NCBI GenBank assembly: GCA_018902385.1
Contig: JABSSW010000058.1
Location: 62,001 to 126,000, forward strand
Source of the DNA: Physcia stellaris
Taxonomy: Eukaryota; Ascomycota; Lecanoromycetes; Caliciales; Physciaceae
Reading direction: 5' to 3'
Length of the DNA stretch: 64,000 bases
How positions within the stretch are numbered: position 1 is the stretch's first letter; every line of letters starts with the position of its first letter. This document shows, in pieces, positions 36,401-50,285 of this stretch. Both the position numbers and the translations under genes were made by a program. The notes beneath the pieces were generated by a model, which searched no databases, was not told where the DNA came from, and saw only the letters and a list, made by a program, of their open reading frames with translations.

Positions 36401-39400
36401 ACATCGAAAAATGTGCACGAATCACGAAAATTTTCGATCAATGAAAAATTTAGAAAATTCAACATCATCATACAAAATTTTCTGTATATTTGAAATGATT
36501 TTCGATATTTTCAACATTTTCAAATGCTCAAAAAACAGTCAAAATCGAAACGTATTCTCTAAACATTTTCGCGAAAATGCAAAAATCAATTTACGTTTTT
36601 TTGTGAATATTTCAAAATTGTAAAAATTCAACAAAAGCACACTCAATCAAAATTGTAACGAATAATTTTTTAAGCATCGTCGTTGTATCGAATTCAATAA
36701 TTTCGATTATAACGACATTTCATTCGTCGTCGTCATTAATCAAATCGAACTTCACGCAAATTTGTTTATAATTGAAAAAACGTAATTTCATTTCATTTTT
36801 TGAAGTTTTCGAAATTTGCATATCAATCGTTTTTAAATTTTCGAAAAATATGACTTTTTTTCGATTGCAAAACAGCAATCGCAAATAAAAAATATCGTCG
36901 AATTTGAAATTCATATAATACATTCGATTTACACATTTTTTTTTTTCGCATCATTCACGTTTTGTTTTTCTTGTGTCAAATGAAATATTTCGAAATATTT
37001 TGATAAAAAATCTCACGTGAATTCACAACGATATTTTTATTTTTTTTGCGAACAACGAAAAAAAAATTGATCGTTGTTTTCGCATTCGAAAATTAAACGA
37101 TTGATGACAAAATATTTCGTCAACATGATTTTGCGAAATTTTTCGTTATCGAGCAATTGTTGAATCGTGATCGAATCATCAAAATTAATGATTGTTTTTT
37201 GTTGATTTTTCAAATGAATCGAAAAACGTGTAACGACGAATTTGATTTCATCGATAAAATGATCATTTAATCGTCACGCAATTTCACAAAATTTTATTCA
37301 TCGAACGTCATGAAAAATCTTGATTTCATCGATCGCAAATTTTTTATCGCGACGATTTGTTAACGACACATTGATTCGTCGTTCAGAAATAAAAACATTA
37401 ATGAAAACGTCGACGCAATCGCATTCTTTGAAAATATATTTGTACAAATAATCAACGAATTTCGCATTGATGCAAATTTTGACGTTGATATGAATTCGAT
37501 ATTTTTGCAACAATCAAAAATTATACGAAATTATTCATTTGTTGTCATACGTGATTTTTTCGATTGATTCACGATGAATATGTCGATAAAACGAAAATTC
37601 TGTATGATGAATCAAATTCGTATGCTCTTTGAACGATTTGAAAAATTTTTTGATGCAACGATCTTGCTCGTCATGACAAAAATTTTTTTCATTGTTTTTA
37701 CAGTTTTTATGAATCATGTGCTCAACAATCAAATTGTGAAAATTTTCGTTTTCGACTTTATCAGAAATAACGATCTGAACAACGACGTTCACGTTGACGA
37801 CAATAATTTCGTTTTTTGAATCAGCGATTATTAAAATATGAACGTGAAAAAAATCACGTTTTTGAAACTCAATAACGTAAATGTGTGCATTCATGATTTT
37901 CAATACATGACGTTCGATAAAATCACGTAACAATTTTTTCAATTTCAATTCAAATATTTTATTGATCAACTCGAGACGATTTTCTATCAATACGTCAGAA
38001 TTCGCATCGCGAATAAGTTCAAATCAATTCGAATTGCAAATAAAAATGATGAAAAACGTGAATTTGATATATTTTCGTATCAAAATCAAAACATTTTGTT
38101 TTTTGTTTTTCAATCATCGAAAAAATTTCACGTGATTGAAAAACAATACGATGATTTTCTGTTCGATATCGTTGAGTTCGTAATCATTATTCAATCGATT
38201 CATGACGTCGTCATAAAAATCAACGCGTAAAATTTGTTGATTAAAACGAAAATAATTGAAATCATTAAGTTCGCAATTGACGAACGCATTTATCAAAAAA
38301 TGTTGCAATAAACGTTTCGAATGTAACAAACGATTGAATTTTCTTTTTCGATTTTGTATATAATATATCAGAAACAAACAGAACAATAAAACGTAAAACG
38401 ATCGAATAACAACGAATCAATTCATCGTAATTTTTTCACGATATATCGATCAACTCGCGAAACGTATGTGAAATTTACATCGTGATGAAAATTTCAGAAC
38501 GCACTGAATCGTGTCAAAAACACGTTCGTAAAATTCAAAACACGAATAACAACTCATCGTCATTGAAAATTTCACGATTTGACGTGTGAAGATTCATCGC
38601 AAAGAAATGACATTAAATCGAAAAAAACAATGATTTTCGCATTTTTTTCGCATTCGACTTCGAAATATGCAGAAAACGAAACATTTTACAGAATTTACGA
38701 AAAAAAAGAAGTTAATCGAAAAGAAAAATGATTTCGATGAGAAAAATGTAAAAATCGACGTATTTGAAACATATAACGATAAAATTTCTTTTGAATTATT
38801 CGTTTCGATTTTTTTTTTCACACGACGTATCATTATCATCGTTTTTTCATCGTTTTCAGTTTCACGTTCAGAATTTTCGTCGACGTTGTATTTCAAATCA
38901 TGATCATAAACGAAAAAAGTTTCGTCAAATTTAGTCGTTTCAAATTTTCGAATCAGCAATCGAATATTGTTTTCGTGAATTTGCAATGATATATTGTTCA
39001 TTCAATTTTGTTTTTCGCACGAAAATATGATCGAATATCGAAACGTCATATAACAAAAATGTCAATAAAAAACACGAATGAAATCATCGTTTGTAATCTG
39101 AATCAACAAATTTTTTTCAACAAATTTGTTGAAATTGAATATATTGAACATATTGAAAATTTTTGCGATTTCGATGAATGTAAATTTATTGTAAATATTT
39201 TTGATTATGCGTTTCGAATCATGTTGTTTCAATATCATTTGAATTTCGAAATCGTTTTTTTTCAAACGTTGATCACAACTTTTGAAAATTTTCGCGTATG
39301 AATTGTGATTTTTGATTAAACGTTGAAAAACATGCAACACGTTGATATCGAGTTTTTCGTCATGCATCAAACGACGTTTCAATTTTTTTTGAAAATCGTC

Positions 39401-41080
39401 GATTTGATATATTTGACAGAAATGTTCATAATCATCTGAATCAACGAAGACGAAATTCAGTTTATGATACATTTTTTTCATTGCACGAAATGTCGTTCAA
39501 ACGTTGTGTTTTTCATTCATTTTGATTTTTTCGTTGCAAAATGACAAAACATTGTTGTAAATTATAATGTATTCGTGAAATTTTCTATTTCGTCGAATGC
39601 GTCGCGTTTTGTTGACAAAATCAATTTGTTTTTGCATTACGAATTTTTTCATTTCGTACATGAATCGATCGAAAATTTTTTCGAGTTTTCGTTCGCGACG
39701 ACGTACACGATTTTTTTCGAAATCGTCAGAAAGTTTTTCATAATCGTCAAGATTTCGTTCAAATATCATCATGTCGAAAAAAACTCTGTCGTTGAAACAA
39801 CAATGTCAATATTGTTTGTTGAAATTTTTATCGCGTTTTTCAGAATATCGATAAATTTTGCAAAAAAAACAAACGTTTTCATTCATTCGCAATTTCGACA
39901 ACACGTGTGAAATAAATATGAAATCGAATTTTCGAACATTGAAATAATCAAAATTCAATTTTATGTCGTCACGCGTATTTCTCGATTTTGATTTTCGAAC
40001 ACGTGATCGAATTCGAATCTGATCATTTGATTTGATTTTTTTCGTTGATTCGCGTATATTGTTATTTCGTTGACGTTGAGTCGATCGCTTTTTCGCTTGC
40101 TGTGATGACGATATGATTTCAATTTCGTCGTCAAAAACGAAATCGAAATCGTGATCGTACAAATTAATATAAAAACGAGAAGAAAACAAATCGAAATCGT
40201 CGTCGTCATCGTTTTCTTGAGAAAAAAGTTGAAAAAAAAAAAACACGATTCGCGAAACGCGCAAATCGTCGTATTTTTTGACGAAAACGTACAACAACAA
40301 ATTCAAAAAAAGTAAATTGATAAAAAGTGAAAACGTTGACGAAAAAAACTCGTTGATCGTTTTTTGATTTTAGAAAACGTTTTCGTCGTTTTTTCGACGT
40401 GACATCATTGTTAACAATATTAGTGACATCGCTAAGAAATCGTTTAAACGTTGATTTCGTTGAAGTTGCAAAATGAAAAAACAAAATGATGATTTCATAA
40501 AAATTCATTCACATCGCAAATTGTTGTTGACGAACGCGATTCGCAACATTGACGACATGACAATTATTATATTTATTGAAAACGAAAATTGAACGATCGA
40601 ATGAAATCATGTTGTGAAATAAAAACAAAAAAATGTAATGCGAAAAAGATGAAAAAATGTAAAAATGAAAACGCGAAACTTTGTTGTTGTAAAATGTTTG
40701 ACAAAACTCATCGAGAAAAGAAAAACAAGAAAACGACGTTGAAAACATCATAACATCATCATCAAAAAATCAAATTACATGATTTTCGCGTCGTTGAAAA
40801 GCGCATGAGTAATTTTACAATTTCAATTCAATCAATAAAAAATGTACGCGTTGAATGATTGCGATGTAACGTGTGCAACAATTGCACGAACGCAAAAACT
40901 TTGATGATTGATCGAATAAGAAATAGCATATTATTTTTTTGAAAATTTAAATTTTCAATTGATGAAAATTATCGAATTTAACGAATACAAACGTAAAATT
41001 GATCAGAATTTTTTTCGATCGATCATTCGCGTCAAACGAATTTACAGAATATTTTATTATAGAAAGATTTTATCGCAATT
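33450..41080 (-). mobile_element. Helitron (Rep/helicase) fossil, minus strand, inside the outer element
   Basis: A rolling-circle DNA transposon of about 7.6 kb lies in the outer element's RNase H region. Read on the minus strand, the order is as expected for a Helitron. An N-terminal region (about 40.5-38.6 kb) includes a cysteine-bearing relic (CFFCKIYRYSEKR). The Helitron-like N domain follows (38.4-38.1 kb, NRKRKFNRLLHSKRLLQHFL). The HUH Rep endonuclease lies at 37,990-37,535, with the two-histidine motif as FHVHILII near 37,845. A Pif1-type helicase runs from 36.3 to 34.66 kb (SIIVFAMIFSDIAI, HFRFKISLNIIEKSTCNI, FAMTINKSQKQ, QLYVAFF), ending close to the helicase C-terminus. Many stops and frame changes are present; most tryptophan codons read as TGA. 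The terminal TC/CTRR and hairpin cannot be placed after so much mutation. Confidence 0.75.
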
Positions 41081-41172
41081 TGAAACAATTTATGATCACA
41101 ATTAGATTGTCGTCACGTCAAATTCGATGAATTCAAAAGTTAAATCGATATAATTTTTTAATCGATTATCGT
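41081..41172 (+). mobile_element. Short outer-element island between Helitron and middle element
   Basis: About 90 bases with plus-strand coding relics of the RNase H/pol linker typical of Gypsy elements (RNLKQFMITIRLSSRQ). It shows that the Helitron and the middle LTR element entered the outer pol at two nearby but separate points. Confidence 0.6.
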
Positions 41173-41389
41173 TGTGACGAACGTACATCGAATTCAACAT
41201 TTGACAAAATTCACATCGAATTAACATTGTTATTTTATGACATCGAATGTTAGAATCGAAATTCGATTTGACGCATTCAAAAGATCAAATTTTTTACATA
41301 TGTTTTTGCAAATTTCATGTATTTGTTTTTTATTTCGATATTTTCGTGTAATTATGTAATAATATCATATCATTGCATAATATCTCACA
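41173..41389 (+). repeat. 5' LTR of middle element (217 bases)
   Basis: Matches 56,389-56,605 over full length without gaps, with 12 base differences by eye (about 94-95% identity). Ends TG...CA. Confidence 0.92.
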
Positions 41390-42453
41390 TTATATCGAAG
41401 TCAATTTTTTTTTCATGTTCGTTTATGATACGCGAGCATTCAAATAAACAAAACTTTTTACAATTAAATTCAATGAACGAATAAAAACATAATAAATTCA
41501 ATTTGATTTTGATCATTCAACGAAAACAACGAAACATAATAAATTCGTTGTGAATTGAAAAAAACGAAACATAATAGATTCGTTTGTTTTGTTTTAAAAA
41601 ACGTTCAAAACAGACGAATTCACGCGATAATCTCGATTCACAATACAACAAATTTTTTTTTTTATTATTTTTGACGAAACATTCGTGTTTGAAAATTAAA
41701 AAATCATTGAATCAAAAAAAACATCAACAAACAAACATTTTTATTCAACATTCATTTGTTTCATTATAAACAAACATCTAGAAATTTCATTCAACATCAC
41801 ATCGAATTTGTCATTCTAAATGAAATTCAATTATCAAGATTTATTTAAATCATTGTTTTGTTCATTTTTTTTCTTTTTTTTTCAACAATTATTCGATTTC
41901 AATTCACAATTATGATTTTTTCAAATTTTCTTTTCGAAGTCAATCTGAAAAATCGATTATTGTTTAGCGAAATCACACAATTGAACGTGTATGTTTTTGA
42001 TCGAATAATCACAAATTTCGAACAATATATTATCGATATTTTTTTTGCTTTAAATTCTAATCAGAATGACGATGAGTTTGATAAAAATGAATCGTTCAAA
42101 ATCGTTAATTCGATAAACATTTTTTCGAAACAACAATTTCAATTAATGATCGTCAATCATTTCGACGAATTTTGAATTATTTTCGAGATTTTTCGACGAG
42201 ATCGAAATCGAAAAGTAATCGTCATTCGAATTTGAAATTTTCAAATAAAAAACATGAAAATCAAAATCTCGAATCATAATAAAAAAAAATATGAAATCAA
42301 CGAAATTTTGCGTGTCGTCAAAATCGAAATTTCTGTTGCTCAAATTCAATGTAATAAATTTTTCAAAATTCAACGAATTCGTGAAAATAAAAATAAACAA
42401 CGAAAAAAAACTGTTAAATTATCAGAATTTGAAAAATTTTCTAATTTCGAAAA

Positions 42454-42611
42454 TGTTATGAATTTGACTAGAGCTTTCTGTATTTAACATTCAGTCAATC
42501 AATTGACATTCAGTCAATTAAGTGATTTGATTTATGTAATTACTATGATATATATTTGGTCATTGACTTTCTAAATAGCTAATCAAGTTTTTTACATTCA
42601 ATACATCAACA
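42454..42611 (+). repeat. 5' LTR of inner element (158 bases)
   Basis: Pairs with 50,122-50,285. Eleven substitutions and one 6-base length difference near the 5' end by eye. Preceded by GAAAA. Confidence 0.9.
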
Positions 42612-45600
42612 ATCTGATAGCATTATTTATCACATCATCAAATCAGCATTTTTGCTAATCATTCAGCTAGCAATGCAATCAGAAATTTATCATTATTTGA
42701 TTGTAAATGTTATTTCATCAAAGTTTTTCGATGTGCTTCATTGTTTCATCGCTTTTTGAATCAGAATGATTACGTCACGAATTCGTCATTCGCTATCGCA
42801 TTCGCATTTGTTCGCAAAGATGAATTTCAAATTTTATTGAATTTTTGCTTTTATTCGGATTTTTTTTTTCTTTTTTTTTTTTCATTCATTTTATTTTCGT
42901 TGTCTCATTTTGAAATCATTTTTTGATATCAAACAACTTTTCAACATTTTGCTTTTTTTTGCTATTCAATATTGTCGTTACATTTTTGATTTACGAGCTG
43001 TTCACGAGTTGCTTTTCACTGTTACATTTTTTTGATTTGTAATTGCTTTTTATCGCAATTTTTTATGATTGAAAAAGTTTTTCAGTTAGTCTAAAAAGTT
43101 TTCTACATTATTATTGACTAGAAAGACAATTTTAGACATTTTTTTATCTTTTCGACATTTTGACTTCAGTTTTTAATCAGATTATTCAATTTGTTTGATC
43201 GTTGCACGAATTTTTGCAAATTGATCATTTTTTCATTTCATTGTTTAACAATTTAAATCGACGTACGATCGAAATTTTCACTGTTAGAAGTTACAAATCA
43301 TCTAGAATTCGAACTCAAGACGTTGTCTATTCATTTCAGTGAATTGACGACGTTATTTCATTGCAAAATTCGTTGAATCAGTTTCGAATCGATATTGTCG
43401 ATTTTCGGCAATCGAACGTTTTTCGAAGCTTTTCAGTTAAATTCGAAGTCGTAGTTAGTTCGACTATTAGCAACTCATCGTTTTCGTCAATATTTCGTGT
43501 ATCACTTTCGAGTGAGCAATTTTTCGTATTCAGATTAGATATTTTCATTCGATTCGAAGTCTTTACAGCTATTCAGCTCGAAATTTTTATTAGCTCAAGA
43601 TTTCGACGAAATAGCAATTCAGAAATTCGTGAATTTATTTTCTCGTCAATAATTTCTAATTATTCGTCAATTACTAATTTTGATTTCGATTTGAACATTT
43701 CACGTCAATTTATCGTCGAATCAGACATTACGAACAGTGAACATCGTTCAATCAGCATTCAGATTGACAATAGTCAGACATTTTTTTTCAATAGTCAAAT
43801 TTTTTTTTTCATTCAAATCGAAAAGATTCGTCGCATCATGTTTTCAATTCAATTATCATTTGAAATTGATCAAGTTTTTTGAAATGACATTATGATCGTA
43901 ATTATCGTTTTCGTTTCAATATTTCGTTTTGTTAATGAAACATTTTTTTTGTTGACAATAACATTTTTCAATCAATTATCAAATTTGCTGAAAATGTGAA
44001 TTATTTTGATTTTGATTACGAAAATTCATTCGACACAAATCAGTTCATCGTTAATTCGAAAAAACACAATTTTTATCGCGACGTTTTCATTTTCATCGAT
44101 CATTTGAAAAATTTGAAAAAAACTTTTTCTGATTTCAAAATGAAGAAATTAATATTCATTTGTCTAAAAGAAAATGCTTTGACTTGATATAACACGAAAT
44201 TTATTGAAATTGAAAAGAATTTTTTCAGAAAAGTTAGCATTGAACGTTGATGTGTTCACTTCATTAAGTGTTTCAAAAAACGAATTTCAATTACTTTGAA
44301 GAAATTACAAATCGAGATTTATATTTATGTTGATGCTCGTCGTGATCGTAAATCACGTTTTTACATGCAAGACATTTTTCGACATGCTAAAGCAACAAAT
44401 TTCTCATCAGTTTTTCATCAATGTACTATTGCATGAAACAATTTTGAATTGAATTTTCGTGCACAAATATTTGAATCATCGAAAAACATCATCTTGTTTA
44501 TTTTCTTGAATCAATTAGACGCGAAAAAAAGCGTGTGAATGAATATGACAATTCGTCATCGTGACAATTTTGATCAAAATTTCAGCAACAATGTTGATCG
44601 ATTTAACAATCGTTCAAGTAAACAAAATCGAAATAAAGACGACTTTAGTCAGCAATTTTACGTCAATTTTTTTCATTCAACGTATATTGATCGTCTTCGA
44701 GTTACAATTCATATCAGTATAGAAATTCAGTTTATCAATTTCAATCAAATTATCAATCTCGTCAGTTTTCAGAAAATTATCAGCAAAAATCTTTCGATCA
44801 ATTTTCAGTTGTTTTGTCGATTGCAAAGCAATTTTTTCTGTTAAAATTCTCAAGCGAATTCGTTTCGAATCAGAAATTCAACAAATCAAACGTCAAAAAA
44901 TTTGAAAAATTTGACAAAATCAAAACTTACAATGTCGACGAAGAAATTGAAAATGAATTCGAAAAAAATTTTTTCAATCAAGACGACATCGATGTTGACG
45001 ATCATTACGTTGACGATTATCATATTTCGAAGAACATTTTTTATTATCAATTTTCTTCATACAATGAATTCGAAAACGAAAATGACAATGTTGTTTATTT
45101 GATTACGTCAAAAGTGTTTTTGTTTGAATCAAACAAGCTAATCATCTGTAAAAAATGTGACAATGATTTCACGTTCAACAATAAGTTACACGAGCATTTT
45201 CGTTTCGATTGTTCTAACAAAATCGATTTTGTTTATTTTGTCGTAGTTGACAAGTTCGCTGACAAGTTCTCTTTTACTATTATGATTATTCAGAACTTTA
45301 AATTTATCGTGATTACGCGAAACTCAATTAAAAAGTTTTCGTCAATCAATTTTGATACGATTACGAATTCATTTTCAATTACATTTGACGAGTTTACAAG
45401 CTCATTTATCACGTCGTTTGAATCTATTATTTTGTCAGATACGTCGAAGTTTTTTTCAGTCAGTATTTCGATTTCTCTGAGAAAATTCAAATTTACATCG
45501 ATTTTTATCGTTGTTTCAAATGTCGACTTTAGCAAGAACGTCGACATTGATCATGATTTTCGAAACTGAAATTACGCGCGTATTCATGTAATTTTATTTT

Positions 45601-48600
45601 TTACAGTTGACGTCGAGTTTGTTTGTTTAAACATCGACGCTGAGATAGTTTTTTGTGATCGTCAATTTTTCAAGAAACAAACTTCGAATGTGTTTATTAA
45701 AATCATGATTACATTCATTTCAATACGTGATCTAAATGTCGACAAGCATATGACAATCGAATATGTTATTTTATTTATGTATTTTTCTGATCAAAAGAAT
45801 GACATCACAATTAGAACTAAAATCACTAAAAAGATGCATTTAGTCGATAATCTCAAAATTAACATGCTGTTGAGCAATGACGTTATTGACTCAAAAAAGA
45901 TCGACGTTAACATATCGAATAAATCAATTTACATTGATAATTATGAAATCATTGTTAGTTTCGAAGTTCGCATTTCACGCGTGATTGTTCAAACTTCAAT
46001 TCACGCACGCAAAATCACAGTAATATCTTCGCATAACGAACTAATATTTTCGATGCATTACATTATTGTTTCGTCCGATCGAAATTATTTGTTCGAGTCA
46101 AACGAGTTCAATTTTTCATTTTACGTTCATTTGATAAATTGTATTTTCAAGCACATCGTTGTTCGCAATGAAAATAATCAAACTGTGCACATATTTCGAA
46201 ATTGTCGTGTCGATCATATGACTGAAATTGATTTCATCAATGTTTTTCAGATTCACGTCGACGAAATTAGCGACGTCGTCGATTTAGTTTTTCGACGTTC
46301 AACTCGAGCACATAAGATTAACTGATTTAAAAAAATCATAATTGCAATTTACGTCGCTATCAATATGATAATTAATATCGTTGAATCAACGCTTGCTATT
46401 GTTGCTTCGATTTCGAAAGTTTTTCACAGTTTCACATTATCACAACGTGAAATTTTCACTCAATTAGATGTTCAGTTTTCGTCAATCTGTTATAACGATT
46501 TTCAATTTTTAGTTTTCGCAAACGATACGTCAGAAATTTCAGATTTATCGTCTGATGTGAAGTTTGCGAAATCTATCGCAAAAATTATTTTTGAAAACGA
46601 CGTTACTATTCATCGATTTAGCAAGAATGTTGTGAAGATTTTCACAATTCTGATTTTCGAATATTTCGACTTGTGAAAGAACATCGATTTCGCTCAACTT
46701 TCTCAAGAAAACTGAATGAGAATTTCGTTTAAGTCAGATTGAAAGCAAAAAATACTTGACAAAATTAAGATATATTTATTAGATAAAAAGAATAAAGAAT
46801 TCGTCGATGAAATTTTCGACAAATTGCACGAATCAAACAGATTTAGTTGAACAAACGAATTTATTTTTTTTAGTTATTCTGTTTTCTGTGTATGAAAAGA
46901 AGTTAATGACAAAAAAAAAAATCGCTCGATTGTAAATATTCGCGATTTTAATGCTATCATTCAGTCAGACGTTTATTTTTTATTTTTACAATTCAACATA
47001 ATTTTTGCTGTTATCGATTGTCAATACATCATTGTGTTGAATTGTTCGATTTTTTTTTATCAATGAAAAATTCATTCAAACGATAAACATAAATTAATTG
47101 TAATCACGCATCGCGAACAAGAAAACTTCAATGTAATTGTGATGAATTACAAAAATTCGTCGATTTATGTGCAACGTCAAATCGATCGACTTTTTCGATT
47201 TTACAAAATTTTCGTTAAAACGTATGTAAACGACATTGTCATTCATTTTAACATTTTGCAAAAACATTTCGCACATTTCAAACAAATTTTCGATATGTTC
47301 AAAGTTAACAACATTTTCATCAAATCGAAAAAGATTTTCATTGATTATTTCATTGTTCATTTTTTCGATCAAAAAGTCGATTTTTTTGATTTAATTACAG
47401 CTGAGAAAAAGTTCAAAATTATTTCACGTTTGTTCTTTTTTTTTATCACATTTCAATTACTCGAAACGTATCTAAAGTTTACGAACTGATTACGTGATTA
47501 CGTGTCGTGATACGTCGAAATATTCAAATCATTACAACAACTGAAGATTGAGCTATTTCACGACGAATTCGTAGCTGACAATGTCAGAAAAATTTATTTT
47601 CGCAATATCAAAATCAAGAATTCTACAGTTGAAGAAGTAATTTCTTTTCAGATTTTGCAATTTTTGTTGATCAAGTTTTTTTATTTTGTTCATTCGAATT
47701 CTGCTAAAAAGTTATTCGTGAATTTTGATTTCAACAAGAAATTCGAACTAATTGACATGATTTATCATGTTAAAAACAGTGCTAATTGAAATGACAAAAA
47801 ATATTCATTTCGCAAATTTATCGAGTTCATCTTGTTTTTCAATCGACTTTTAATCGACGTCGAAATCAAATATTGATCGATTGAGTTGAAGCTAATTGAC
47901 ATAGTCTGAATGCTAAAGAAAATAAAACATTTAATCGACTTTTTCGAGCAACGTTCTACTGTCATTTTCATTGATCACGACGCAGTTTTGAATTTAATTA
48001 AGCAAACAAGTTTGATTATTGCTTTCATTGATAAGCTTAATTTACGTCTCATTAGAGTTTTCGATTACATACAGCGATTCGAGATTGAATTACGTCACAA
48101 GTCAAACAAACAGCACATCGTATTTGATGCTTTTTCGCGTTTAATCAGCATTAATATTGACACAGCTTTTGAAAAAAATGAACTGAATGCTCTGTTCACT
48201 ACTGCTTTTGTGAAGATGAAAACAGACTTTCGTCAAAAGTTTGTTGCTGATTACAACATTGATTTAAATTGAAAAAAAATATTTTCAGTGCTTGATCAGC
48301 AGAACAAGAACGACGTGAACGTCGCAAAGTTTTTTTTTTATCGAGAGAACGAACTAATTTTTCGCTCTGATGATTACATCACTGATAATCACGTTTATGA
48401 GTTTCATCGTTTTTGCATATTTCAATCAATTATTCAGAACATTCTCGTCGTTGTTCACGATGATAATCATTCGAATTTTGTTCGTTGTTACGATAAAATA
48501 GCAGTTTTTTATTACATTCGTGATTTGTTCAAATATCTAAAAGATTTTCTTAAACACTGTTTTAAATGTCAAACATATCAAACACGTCGTCACAAATTCT

Positions 48601-50121
48601 ATGATTCATTGCAACTTATATTCATTTCGGATATTTTTTTTCACATTATCATTATCGATTTCATTCTGATTTTATCAAAATCACGAGTCGATCAATTCGA
48701 TTGCGTGATGTCAGTTAGTTGTAAATATTTCAAGCGTATAATGTTAGTTTCAGACAAAAACACATGAATAGTTGCACAATGAAATCACGTCTTGCTAAAT
48801 CGACTGAATATGACTGACTGAAAATTATTTAAAGCTATTATTTCGAATCGCGACAAAAAGTTTCTGTCGAACATGTGAATTGTCATGTTTATTCGTCTAA
48901 AAGTTAAATTCTTGTATTCGACTGTTTATCATTTTCAAATTGATGATTTGTTTGAACGAATCAATCAAATCGTCGAAATCGCTTTTCGTTTTCTGATTTT
49001 TACACTGAAATATTTCGATTTTTGATTTGAAGTTTTGTCGCATATGCAACGAGATTTCAACAATTCGATTAGTGTTGACAGTTTTTCAAATGAGATCGTT
49101 TATGATTTTATTTCGATTCAAATCACTGATTTAATTAAGTTTATCAATGTCAGCATTTTTGAGTTCACGTTGAAGAAACGTCGTCTTATCATTCGTCAGA
49201 ATGTTAGTGATGTCATAATTTTTGATCAAATGAATGTCAAGTTTCATTATGACAAAAAGCATGAATTTATGTTCATGAAGCAAAAAGATGTAACATTGAT
49301 CAAATTGCACAAAAATTATAATATATTTTCAGTTATCAACAAAAAATATGATCAACAATTTGTCGAATTTTTCACTATCATCGAAAAAATTGATCGATTG
49401 ACTTATCGTCTGAATATTTCTAGCAACTGATCAATACATTCGATTTTTTTCGTAGCACAATTGAAAAGATGTTCGTCGTTTTCGATCGATTTTTTCAAGC
49501 GTTTTAAATCAAATCATTTTGATTTCGTTTTTGTGAACGACGATACAGTTAACGTCAAGTTTTTTGAATTGTCACGCATCATCAACAAACGCATGATCAA
49601 GAAACGAAATATTGAATATTTTGTTGAATGAAAGAATTATGAATCAGAACACGATGTATGAAAAAGTTTTTCGAAATTCGAAAACGTTATGAATTTTGTC
49701 AAGAAATACGAACTGACAATGAATCAAAACATCTTGTCAAATCGATTAACTTTGTTTAGCGAGTTTACGAACTCGTCGTTTCAATCAAGTTAACTAAGTC
49801 AACTACTAAAAAGAACATATTGAAAAAAATTTTCAAGTTTACAATTTTCACAACGTTCATCAGAAAGTCTTTTTCGATTTCGTCAATTATGACATTTCTC
49901 AAGCAGAGTTTCGTCGTTGTCATTTTTTTTAAGATTTCGATGATTAAATTCATCAGTGTTTTCGCTTCGCTGATTATTTCGTTTTCTTTCGAATTTTTCG
50001 ACGCATTGATTCGTCGTTTCGTTCGACTCAATTAACTTTATGATATAGATATGAGATGAATCATGAATATAAATATGAATAACATCGAATCGAATGCTAA
50101 TTTTTTTCTATTGAAACAAAT

Positions 50122-50285
50122 TGTTATGAATTGACATGTGACTAAAACTTTCTGTATTTAGTATTCAATCAATCAATTGACATTCAATCAATTGAGTGAT
50201 TTGATTTATGTAATTATTATGATATATATCTGATCATTGACTTTCTAAATAACTAATCAAGTTTTTTACATTCAATACATCAACA
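50122..50285 (+). repeat. 3' LTR of inner element (164 bases)
   Basis: Pairs with 42,454-42,611. Followed at once by GAAAA, the same five bases that precede the 5' LTR. After it, middle-element gag sequence resumes. Confidence 0.9.

Larger units (their letters stand above)
42454..50285 (+). mobile_element. Inner Ty3/Gypsy-type LTR retrotransposon fossil
   Basis: 7.8 kb, bounded by LTRs of 158 and 164 bases (TGTTATGAATT ... CATCAACA) and by a perfect 5-base duplication GAAAA (42,449-42,453 and 50,286-50,290). It sits in the gag region of the middle element. It has the longest open stretches in the block. On the plus strand these are a gag-like frame (43.36-44.8 kb), a cysteine/histidine finger-like block (45,157 on, CKKCDNDFTFNNKLHEHF), an aspartic-protease-like region (45.7-46.3), reverse transcriptase (46.9-47.5), RNase H (47.65-48.1), a zinc-binding lead and integrase core (48.29-49.4), and a C-terminal tail to 49.8 kb. 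It is the least mutated of the three but still broken in many places. Confidence 0.85.
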
